A stretch of DNA of 12,922 nucleotides, from contig JAPPEF010000183.1 of assembly GCA_028875335.1 (NCBI GenBank), positions 1-12,922 of the forward strand, in the 5' to 3' direction. Under the pieces are notes generated by a model, which was given only the letters and a program-made list of their open reading frames with translations, had not been told where the DNA came from and searched no databases. Positions 1 through 5,224 of the stretch are shown here, one piece after another (the first letter of the stretch is position 1; the number at the start of each line of letters is the position of its first letter). Source of the DNA: Gemmatimonadota bacterium. Lineage in GTDB: Bacteria; Latescibacterota; UBA2968; UBA8231. The translations under genes were made by a program, and so were the position numbers.

Positions 1-1
1 C

Positions 2-946
2 TGGGATCGCCGCGGACGCGGGGAAAGCGAGGCCATCAACGGGCTGCTCGCCGATATGCTCTGCGGCCTAGACCCGCGTCGCATCCGCGAGATCGCCGAC
101 CGCATGAATCAAGTCCTGCACCGCTCCTTTCCGGCCAAGGCCGGCATTGAAATGGCCCTCTACGACCTAGTCGGCAAAGCTTGCGACGTGCCCGTTTACC
201 AACTGCTGGGCGGCCAAGTCCGCGACCGCGTGCTGCTGAGTCATTCGCTGTCCATGGGCGACCCCGAGGCCATCGCCGCCCAAGCCCAGAGCCTAGTGGC
301 GCAAGGATACAAGACCCTCAAGGCCAAGATCGGGCGGGACCTGCGCGCCGACCTGGCCGTGCTCGCAGCCGTGCGCGGCGCGGTCGGCAACGAGATCGTC
401 CTGCGCGTAGATGCCAACATGGGTTGGTCTTCAGCCAAGGAAGCCGTGCGCTGCATCGAGGCAATCGCGGATTTTGACCTAGAACTGGTCGAGCAGCCCC
501 TAGCAGCCGACGACTTAGAGGGGTTGCGCTTTGTCCGCGAGCGCGTCTCGCTGCCCATCATGGCCGACGAGAGCGTCTGGACTCCGGCCGACGCCCTCAA
601 CTGCGTCCGCCACCAAGCCGTCGATGTCTTCAACGTGTACGTGTCAGAAGCCGGCGGCTTGGGGGCAGCCGCGCGCATTTTCGCCATTGCCGAAGCCGCA
701 CGTCTGCCCTGTATCATCGGCAGTATGCCCGAGCTGGGGATCGGCACCGCGGCCCAAGCCCATCTCGCCTTTGCCATGCCCAACTTAGGCTATGCCAGCG
801 ACGTGAACGGCTGCGTCTATCACAGCGGCGACGTCATCCGCGAAAAGCTGCCCATCGCCGACGGGTATATCCTCCCGCCCGCCGGGCCGGGCCTCGGCGT
901 CACCCTCGACGAGGACGCACTCGCAGAGTACCGCTGCGACGGCTGA
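2..946 (+). CDS. Enolase-superfamily (MLE/MR-like) enzyme, 5'-truncated
   Basis: The open frame runs from the first bases of the window, so the true start lies upstream; roughly the first 50-60 residues of a normal 360-380 residue member are missing and 314 are present. What is seen: the capping-domain end (FPAKAGIEMALYDLVGK), KAK at nt 320-328 (the KxK general base motif at the end of barrel strand 2), Asp in RVDAN (nt 410), Glu in VEQP (nt 491) and Asp-Glu in ADES (nt 566), which are the three metal ligands. This places it in the muconate-lactonizing/mandelate-racemase branch, which abstracts a proton alpha to a carboxylate with Mg2+. The second catalytic Lys of the MLE subgroup is replaced by Tyr (NVYVSEAGG, nt 638-640), so the exact reaction (racemase, dehydratase or cycloisomerase) cannot be assigned. 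It overlaps the HisA-like gene by one base, suggesting one transcript and translational coupling. Family is secure; substrate is unknown. Confidence 0.87.
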   Translation, partial: WDRRGRGESEAINGLLADMLCGLDPRRIREIADRMNQVLHRSFPAKAGIEMALYDLVGKACDVPVYQLLGGQVRDRVLLSHSLSMGDPEAIAAQAQSLVAQGYKTLKAKIGRDLRADLAVLAAVRGAVGNEIVLRVDANMGWSSAKEAVRCIEAIADFDLELVEQPLAADDLEGLRFVRERVSLPIMADESVWTPADALNCVRHQAVDVFNVYVSEAGGLGAAARIFAIAEAARLPCIIGSMPELGIGTAAQAHLAFAMPNLGYASDVNGCVYHSGDVIREKLPIADGYILPPAGPGLGVTLDEDALAEYRCDG

Positions 947-1731
947 TGCGCTTCCGGCCCTGTATCGACCTGCACGAGGGGCAAGTCAAGCAGATCGTCG
1001 GCACCAGCCTACGCGACGGCAGCGCCCCCCAAACCCACTTCATCGCCCCCCATCCGCCTGCTTATTTTGCGGAGTGTTATCGCCGCGACCAGCTCTTCGG
1101 CGGCCACGTCATCATGCTCGGCCCGGGCAACGAGGACGCAGCCGCACAGGCGCTGGCCGCCTTCCCCGGGGGCTTGCAGGTCGGCGGCGGCATCCACTCC
1201 GACAACGCAACGACGTGGCTCAGTCGCGGAGCTGCGCAGGTGATCGTCACTTCCTACGTCTTTAGCGACGGCCAACTCCACCGCAATCGGCTGGCGCAAA
1301 TGGTAGCTGTGGTGGGGCACGAGCGGCTGGTCTTAGACCTCAGTTGCAGCAACCGCGATGGGCGCTACGTGGTGATGACTGACCGCTGGCAAAAGGCCAC
1401 GGACTTTGCTATCAGCGCGGACAATTTGGCGCTCCTCGCCGAGTCTTGCAGCGAATTCCTCATTCACGCCACTGGGGTCGAAGGCAAGCAGCAAGGGATT
1501 GATTCCGAACTCGTCGCGCTCTTGGGCGAGATCGCGCCCATCCCGACGACGTACGCCGGTGGCGTGAGCAGCACCGAAGACATCGAGATACTCCGCAAGC
1601 TCGGCCAAGGGAAACTGGATTTTACGGTGGGAGCAGCGCTGGATATTTTCGGGGGGACGGGGCTGCGCTACGAGGATATGTTGGCATACCGAGGGGAGGG
1701 CGAGGCCGAGGACAACCGTCCCAACTTGTAG
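946..1731 (+). CDS. hisA: Eukaryote-type HisA (ProFAR isomerase) homologue
   Basis: A 261-residue TIM barrel. HisA converts ProFAR to PRFAR by Amadori rearrangement in histidine biosynthesis. The sequence follows the yeast His6/plant HISN3 type rather than the usual bacterial HisA: PCIDLHEGQVKQIVG (catalytic Asp8), HVIMLGPGNEDAA, LQVGGGI, VIVTSYVF, LVLDLSC (second Asp131), DRWQ, EFLIHATGVEGKQQGID, YAGGVSS and ALDIFGG can be matched from memory to the yeast protein along its length. The ATG overlaps the upstream stop (TGATG) and no separate ribosome site is visible, so translational coupling is likely. The tail after RYEDMLAY (about GEGEAEDNRPNL) is not HisA-like. Its last codons and stop lie in a 41-bp patch shared with the UPF0175 antitoxin gene at 5828-5868, so the native C-terminus was replaced. 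The barrel appears complete, so the enzyme may still work. No other his gene is in the window; a promiscuous role next to the enolase-family enzyme is possible. Confidence 0.86.
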   Translation: MRFRPCIDLHEGQVKQIVGTSLRDGSAPQTHFIAPHPPAYFAECYRRDQLFGGHVIMLGPGNEDAAAQALAAFPGGLQVGGGIHSDNATTWLSRGAAQVIVTSYVFSDGQLHRNRLAQMVAVVGHERLVLDLSCSNRDGRYVVMTDRWQKATDFAISADNLALLAESCSEFLIHATGVEGKQQGIDSELVALLGEIAPIPTTYAGGVSSTEDIEILRKLGQGKLDFTVGAALDIFGGTGLRYEDMLAYRGEGEAEDNRPNL

Positions 1732-1751
1732 AGCTTGACGGCGACGTCCAT
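1668..1751 (-). pseudogene. UPF0175 antitoxin remnant in a 27-aa ORF
   Basis: On the minus strand an ATG at 1751 opens a 27-codon frame beginning MDVAVKLYKLGRLSS. AAGGAG (plus 1761-1766) sits 9 nt upstream. Residues VAVKLYKLGRLSS match VAVKLYELGRLSS of the intact UPF0175 antitoxin at 5694-5960, and the DNA is 40/41 identical (1706-1746 versus 5828-5868). The rest of the frame is the antisense of hisA and resembles nothing. The best reading is an internal fragment of an antitoxin gene left by recombination and joined to the hisA 3' end. Expression of the short peptide is possible but unsupported. Confidence 0.55.
1706..1746. repeat. 41-bp direct repeat, copy 1 (hisA end)
   Basis: This patch matches 5828-5868 in the same orientation with one difference (1727 T, 5849 C). 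It covers the last hisA codons, its TAG stop and the next 15 bases. Copy 2 is coding sequence inside the UPF0175 gene. Confidence 0.9.
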
Positions 1752-1793
1752 GCGTCTCTACTCCTTTAGTGCATTCATATACGCCGACACGGA

Positions 1794-2120
1794 TCAATCA
1801 GGGACCAACTCAATATTGAGCCGACATCCTACAGCCTCAGCGTATCTTCGCAGTGTTTCAACTTTGGGAGAGTGCTCGCTGTTGGCAGACTCTAAGCGGG
1901 TAATCGCCGTCGCCTTCGTGCCCATCTTCTCAGCGACCTGCTCTTGAGTCAGGCCAGCGCGTTTTCGCGCTTCAAGCATTTTGCGCAGCAGTTCAAATTC
2001 GGGTGCTGCTTCATCATACTTTTCTTTGTATCCGGGCTGCGACCGCATCTTTTCGATCAATTCTTTGTGCGTCTCATCAGACTGATTGGGAATCTTGAAG
2101 TTTTGTGTTTCGTATGCCAT
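1794..2120 (-). CDS. Xre/HigA-type antitoxin (HTH), orphan
   Basis: A 108-residue protein from ATG 2120. The N-terminal half is charged and probably helical (ELIEKMRSQPGYKEKYDEAAPEFELLRKMLEARKRAG). The C-terminal half carries a Cro/C1-type helix-turn-helix (LTQEQVAEKMGTKATAITRLES) followed by a closing helix typical of HigA-like antitoxins, which neutralise a RelE/HigB-type mRNA interferase and repress their own operon. Toxins of this kind usually lie immediately upstream; here the upstream DNA holds only a short element and a membrane-protein gene, so no partner is visible. An alternative in-frame GTG at 2135 would add MISST; no clear Shine-Dalgarno precedes either start, and a TATAAT sits 8 nt before the GTG, so a leaderless or nearly leaderless message is possible. 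It ends 62 bp from hisA in convergent orientation, beside the antitoxin scar. Confidence 0.85.
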   Translation of the reverse strand: MAYETQNFKIPNQSDETHKELIEKMRSQPGYKEKYDEAAPEFELLRKMLEARKRAGLTQEQVAEKMGTKATAITRLESANSEHSPKVETLRRYAEAVGCRLNIELVPD

Positions 2121-2139
2121 CGTTGATGAGATCACGTCA

Positions 2140-2163
2140 GGGAATTATATACTTAACACCACC
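2140..2163 (-). repeat. Solo copy of the AAGTATATAAT-TCCC element
   Basis: On the minus strand this reads GGTGGTGTTAAGTATATAAT then TCCC. It matches the two arms of the palindrome at 5145-5224: 22 of 24 positions with the right arm, 20 or more with the left. It lies 5 nt before the GTG and 20 nt before the ATG of the Xre gene, and its TATAAT could serve as the -10 box. No TTGACA-like -35 stands 16-18 nt upstream. It is either a promoter/operator core or a solo terminal repeat of a small mobile element. Confidence 0.7.
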
Positions 2164-2180
2164 AACCCGCCGCGCAGCCC

Positions 2181-2216
2181 TGTTCTAAGCCTCAATTAAG
2201 ACAAATACTTAGAACA
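2181..2216. repeat. 9-bp perfect inverted repeat at the end of the membrane-protein gene
   Basis: TGTTCTAAG (2181-2189) and CTTAGAACA (2208-2216) form a 9-bp stem with an 18-nt loop that contains the stop codon of the minus-strand gene. The A run lies on the plus strand after the right arm, so on the minus transcript the U run would precede the hairpin. It is therefore not a textbook intrinsic terminator for that gene, but it may stabilise or process the 3' end. Confidence 0.5.
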
Positions 2217-2473
2217 AAAAACACTAACCTGTGTAGGAGATCAAAATTCTCGACAATGACCACAAAAACCGCCATAACAACTAAAGCTATAACAGATAAT
2301 CCTATTCTTTTGAGGGCCTTACGCGCCTCTTCTTCTTCCTCTTCTTCTGTTACTCCTGCTTCCTTTCGAGCCAAACGATATTGATAACTAAGTAAAAGAA
2401 TGAATCCCAAAAGGATAATCCCAATCAATTGTCGATGAGTGAGATCAAGCCATTCAGCTATACCAAAGTTCAT
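2192..2473 (-). CDS. Small two-helix membrane protein, unknown function
   Basis: A 93-residue frame from ATG 2473 (MNFGIAEWLDLTHRQ). Two hydrophobic segments are clear: about residues 17-31 (LIGIILLGFILLLSY) and about 60-77 (IGLSVIALVVMAVFVVIV). They are separated by a charged cytoplasmic-type loop YRLARKEAGVTEEEEEEEARKALKR with seven consecutive glutamates. A GGG-containing weak ribosome site lies upstream; the frame could be extended only to non-ATG codons. It follows the 2516-2911 gene on the same strand with a 42-nt gap, so co-transcription is likely. It resembles small membrane accessory proteins in general but no family is recognised. AT-rich composition unlike hisA or the R-M gene suggests transfer. 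Confidence 0.66.
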   Translation of the reverse strand: MNFGIAEWLDLTHRQLIGIILLGFILLLSYQYRLARKEAGVTEEEEEEEARKALKRIGLSVIALVVMAVFVVIVENFDLLHRLVFFVLSICLN

Positions 2474-2515
2474 ATAACCAAACCCTTTTGAAGGAGAAAA
2501 AATAGATGGAATCAA

Positions 2516-2911
2516 CTACTCAGACTCTCCAGAATTCTTCTGCTCAGAATCCTTCTGCTCAAGAAGCTCCTGAATTCGCGAGAGTTTTATCATTAGCTGA
2601 TCTTGATATTGTGGATCATAATTACGAAGAGACTCACGGAACAGACGCAATAATTCGTCGTGCGGAAAGGGTAGCAGCAAAACTTGGTGATCGGTATAAG
2701 AAAAACCCTTCCCAAAATCCTGATACCTTACCTTTAGTGCCAGAAGATTCGTGTCTAAAGGTGATTGCCTCGGCAAAAATACCAGTTCTATTTCGCCGTA
2801 GCCTATGACCAAATCTCTACTTTTAGATTGTTCTACAAGAAGTCGATCATCCTTACTGAAATAATCTTTTAACTGATCGTAGGTAGGTGTTCCTGCTTTT
2901 GCTTCATTCAT
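2516..2911 (-). CDS. Unrecognised soluble protein, 131 aa
   Basis: ATG 2911 is preceded by GGGAGG about 7 nt upstream, a convincing ribosome site. The protein starts MNEAKAGTPTYDQLKDYFSKDD and has mixed beta/alpha character: beta-like stretches (LVIGYGEIELVFLP, LLALKVRYQDF, DHQVLLLPFP), then helices (DELLRLFRESLRNYDPQYQDQLMIKLSRIQELLEQ) and a polar tail. No signal peptide, membrane helix, metal site or catalytic motif stands out. It is 42 nt upstream of the membrane-protein gene and probably expressed with it. An overlapping plus-strand frame (2506-2808) also has an AAGGAG before its ATG, but its sequence is low-complexity and less protein-like. No family can be assigned. Confidence 0.68.
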   Translation of the reverse strand: MNEAKAGTPTYDQLKDYFSKDDRLLVEQSKSRDLVIGYGEIELVFLPRQSPLDTNLLALKVRYQDFGKGFSYTDHQVLLLPFPHDELLRLFRESLRNYDPQYQDQLMIKLSRIQELLEQKDSEQKNSGESE

Positions 2912-2954
2912 CGTCGCGCCTCCCGCGTTGCGTTAAAGTGAATGGACGCGGAAG

Positions 2955-2983
2955 AACGTAGAACACCGAGGAAAACAGGTCAA
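2955..2983 (-). promoter_or_regulatory. Possible sigma-70 promoter for the 2911-2192 gene pair
   Basis: The minus strand shows TTGACC (2983-2978), a 17-bp spacer and TACGTT (2960-2955), about 44 nt before the ATG at 2911. The -35 is good, the -10 is weak. The fit in spacing and position is the only support. Confidence 0.25.
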
Positions 2984-3078
2984 GCAAAGAGAAAATTGAT
3001 ACTTCAACCCAATCGGAGGACACCCTTTCGTAAGAAAAAATCTGTTCTAAAAGACTTTTTGAAGTAAGCCCGCAAAAG

Positions 3079-3894
3079 TCAAGAGTTCTCGACCTTATCA
3101 AGTTTTCTTGCAAGTCTTCCTTTTGCGTTAAAGATTCCTTTTGGTATGGTCTTGAGGAAAGCTTCTGTTTTTAAAGAGTTTTCGACAAATAGTATAGATG
3201 TATTTTCCTCTCTATACATTCTTTCTAACTTTCCAGACATCCGGCCCACCATAAGAAAAAAAACCATTCCGGGTATGAAAAAATAATGTCCGTGGAATCC
3301 CTCCATTTTTGCGTAATTAGGAAACAATATCAAAGAATTATAATGGTCTTGTTCGTCGTTGTTATTTACAGCAATTAGAAGAGATACTTTGCTCGGAAAA
3401 TCTATTTCGCCTATTAGGTATCTACGGATTTTCTCTTCATATATTCCAAGACACCCGCGCCTCGTTCCTCTAAATTGGGGCCACTTGCCAACAGAAGTTC
3501 TCCAAATAATACTTGCTCCAAAATATAGGTATGCTTTGTAATTCAATTTAGTATTTTCAGCATCTATTGCTGGATTTATCCAGCCCTTACTTCCTTCAGT
3601 AAATATCTCTGACGTTGCTTTTAGTTTATCTCGTAATATGAAATTCCCTTTCCCTCCATAGCACTCTTTGCATACCACCTGTTCTCCTTTCTTGCTAAAA
3701 AGTTCTTCACAGTCGGCACACAATAAAGGGATTGAGACTTGTCTGTCTGTATATAAGGCACCTTTTTCAGTGACTTGAACAAGACTCTCCCTCTTTTCGG
3801 GAAATAACTTTCCAACAGTCTTATAAACTGATTTTGGAATTAGATGGCTTTTTCTTAAAACTCCATATTGAAGACATAAACTGCATTGTTCCAT
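3079..3894 (-). CDS. HNH-like zinc-site protein, possible nuclease
   Basis: A 271-residue protein from ATG 3894, with AGGAG about 10 nt upstream. The first 80 residues carry CSLC (residues 4-7), KSHLIPKSVYK (about 15-25), CADCEELFSK (about 59-68) and CKECYGGKG (about 75-83). A CxxC, then SHxIPK, then CxxCE order is seen in HNH/His-Me-finger-like proteins, where the cysteines hold zinc and the His of SHxIP takes the general-base position. The rest (about 90-271) has aromatic-rich beta/alpha segments (YKAYLYFGASIIWRTSVGKWPQF, HGHYFFIPGMVFFLMVGRMSG) and a basic end, and is not recognised. A second catalytic His/Asn is not obvious, so nuclease activity is inference. It heads the AT-rich minus-strand group; its stop lies 167 nt before the next gene. 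The low GC and position near R-M and TA genes suggest an acquired defence or mobile-element gene. Confidence 0.72.
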   Translation of the reverse strand: MEQCSLCLQYGVLRKSHLIPKSVYKTVGKLFPEKRESLVQVTEKGALYTDRQVSIPLLCADCEELFSKKGEQVVCKECYGGKGNFILRDKLKATSEIFTEGSKGWINPAIDAENTKLNYKAYLYFGASIIWRTSVGKWPQFRGTRRGCLGIYEEKIRRYLIGEIDFPSKVSLLIAVNNNDEQDHYNSLILFPNYAKMEGFHGHYFFIPGMVFFLMVGRMSGKLERMYREENTSILFVENSLKTEAFLKTIPKGIFNAKGRLARKLDKVENS

Positions 3895-3960
3895 GTTATA
3901 GATTCTCCTTTGTAGAAAAAACCATACGGACCGATCCAGAACAAATCAAACCCCAAGCAC

Positions 3961-3999
3961 AGGGGCGATCCTCGCTATTCATGCGCGTGGATCGCCCCT
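3961..3999. terminator. 11-bp GC-rich hairpin upstream of the HNH-like gene
   Basis: AGGGGCGATCC (3961-3971) pairs perfectly with GGATCGCCCCT (3989-3999) around a 17-nt loop. CTCATTTATTA follows on the plus strand; the minus strand has no clean U run. It could stop transcription arriving from either side, or be a dispersed palindromic repeat. The stretch 3895-4091 otherwise shows no gene. Confidence 0.45.
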
Positions 4000-4138
4000 C
4001 TCATTTATTAGAAGCCCCTACGCCAACACGCCCCTAAGACAACCTAAAGATTTCGCCGCACTGACAGCCCACCTCCGTATCCTCAGATGACCTAACTCAG
4101 CGTGATCAAGAAGGAAATGAGGTAGTGGTTTTGTTTGA

Positions 4139-4880
4139 GTGCGACCTTAAAGCCGTATAAGTAGAGTGAAAGTTCCACCCTTTCTTACTCAGTGTGTAGA
4201 GTACTTGCCAATCTCCCATGCGCTTGGAGTAATCCGGGGGTGTGAAGCGGGGATAAAAGCCCAATGCCAAGTAGTCGCAAACAGAAGCAGGGCAAGGTGA
4301 AGACCGGACGGGAGAACGAAAGTGAACCTGTGCAAGCCTCGTCAAACCAGCTATCGGCCAAGCGACTAATGTCGATATTTGAGCCATACGTGAAAAGTGA
4401 ATTTCAAACGTCACTGAGCACACACCGCCGGCTCCGGGGTATAGCAGGCTCCCAACCCGGTTGTATCTCACCTATGCGGAAAAGGAAAACCCCAACGAGG
4501 TCTGAGCAATCAGTAACCAAACCGCAAGGAATGGCTACATCCTCCGTGGGCGCAGGATGCTCCAAGAAGCGAACGCCAGCCGCCGAAAGGCACGGGGAAT
4601 ACATAACCCGCTGGATAGGGCCATACCCAACGCGAAAGCGTGCTGACGTGGAGCAGGTGAACCGACCTTGAGAACGGCATCGAAGGGCATGAATTAGATG
4701 AGGATGCGCAGGGCCGTAAGGTGAGCAGATCATCTGAGGAGAAATCCAATGTCTGGAGGATGCCCGACAAGGAAGCGGGAGCAAAAGCTCCAGCCCGGTT
4801 TGCTTGAGCCGTGTGCGTTGAAAGGCGCACGCACGGTTCTGAGGGGGCGGGGGAGTGGCGACACTGCCTCGCTACCCGAC
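4139..4880 (+). mobile_element. Group II intron without reverse transcriptase ORF
   Basis: The 5' end is GTGCGACC at 4139, the group II GUGYG consensus. The 3' end is CTACCCGAC at 4880 (AY end) with a candidate branch-point A at 4874, 7 nt from the end. Domain V (4806-4839) is complete. EBS1 TCAAAC (4342-4347) is an exact complement of the six bases before the intron, GTTTGA (4133-4138, IBS1), which supports the 5' boundary. Length is about 742 nt. No frame resembles a maturase/reverse transcriptase; the place where it would sit (domain IV, before domain V) holds only a short GGAGC-AAAA-GCTCC hairpin (4778-4791). Group II introns are self-splicing retroelements that normally need their encoded protein to move, so this copy would depend on one supplied elsewhere. 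Plus-strand ORFs inside it (such as 4264-4671) are structural RNA, not genes. It lies antisense in the small pseudogene. Confidence 0.87.
4806..4839 (+). ncRNA. Group II intron domain V
   Basis: This 34-nt hairpin starts GAGCCGT and ends ACGGTTC (lower stem, with the AGC catalytic triad at 4807-4809). It has a two-base GC bulge on the 3' strand and an upper stem GTGCGTT/GGCGCAC capped by a GAAA tetraloop. Size, bulge position and loop all match the domain V consensus, so the catalytic core looks intact. Confidence 0.92.
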
Positions 4881-5144
4881 AATCACAAGGGCTTAGTTCT
4901 GACCCATAGACCAGGTCTGCCGCGTATAGGCGACATACCTCGTTGTTTGTGTAGAAAACTTCTAAAGCGGTTGATAGGTCCTCCCATTGTTTCAATCATC
5001 GCCTCAAGTTCTTCAATCGAGTGGAGTTGCTCAATTTCAACATGCTGGTTGAGAAAATTTTTCCACCATTGTTCGTCGGTCATGTATGTCCTTTCGGTAG
5101 GCTATGTGGGTCTTATATTTATATCTTCTAGTCCTTGTTTTTTC

Positions 5145-5224
5145 GGGATTTATATACTTGGCACCACCAAAAACCGTCCCAAGTCCACACTCTCTGGTGT
5201 GGTGGCATTAAGTATATAATTCCC
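5145..5224. repeat. 80-bp imperfect palindrome with TATATAC arms
   Basis: The left arm 5145-5168 (GGGATTTATATACTTGGCAC, then CACC) and the right arm 5201-5224 (its reverse complement reads GGGAATTATATACTTAATGC, then CACC) match at 19 of 24 positions. Between them is a second small hairpin, CCACAC-tctctg-GTGTGG (5185-5202). The right arm ends directly at the toxin gene stop. The left arm lies 61 nt upstream of the ATG at 5083, in the same orientation to that gene as the solo copy at 2140-2163 is to the Xre gene. It could be a short non-autonomous element (MITE-like) or a regulatory palindrome. No target-site duplication was found. Confidence 0.68.

Larger units (their letters stand above)
4092..5083 (-). 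pseudogene. Small gene broken by a frameshift and an antisense group II intron
   Basis: ATG 5083 has a good ribosome site (GAAAGGA about 6 nt upstream) and opens MTDEQWWKNFLNQHVEIEQL, then SIEELEAMIETM. In this frame translation ends at TGA 4883-4885, giving 66 residues with a poor-looking end. A shift of one base at the GGGAGGA near 4985-4990 instead gives METM-EDLSTALEVFYTNNEVC then RLYAADLVYGSELSPCD, which looks more like protein and stays open to the intron edge at 4881. If the intron (4139-4880) is removed, the same frame continues FKQNHYLISFLITLS to TAG 4092-4094, giving about 84 residues in all. The intron lies antisense to this gene and so cannot be spliced from its message. The family is not recognised. 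The continuation across the junction is only about 15 codons, so the C-terminal part is less certain. Confidence 0.45.

Noticed and set aside
2506..2808. 100-codon plus-strand frame with AAGGAG before its ATG
   Set aside because: It is fully antisense to the 2516-2911 gene, begins with a low-complexity S/T/Q/A stretch, and the minus frame has better protein character plus a ribosome site.
2904..3113. 69-codon minus-strand frame between the HNH-like gene and the 131-aa gene
   Set aside because: It starts at TTG, overlaps the HNH-like gene by 35 nt, has no ribosome site and reads unlike a folded protein. A possible promoter lies inside it. Its ATGAATGA overlap with the next gene is the only point in favour.
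4264..4671. Plus-strand and minus-strand frames of over 120 codons inside 4139-4880
   Set aside because: They fall in the structured RNA of the group II intron, and none resembles a maturase or reverse transcriptase.
4881..5224. Insertion sequence flanking the intron
   Set aside because: No transposase, no terminal repeats beyond the 80-bp palindrome and no target duplication were found.
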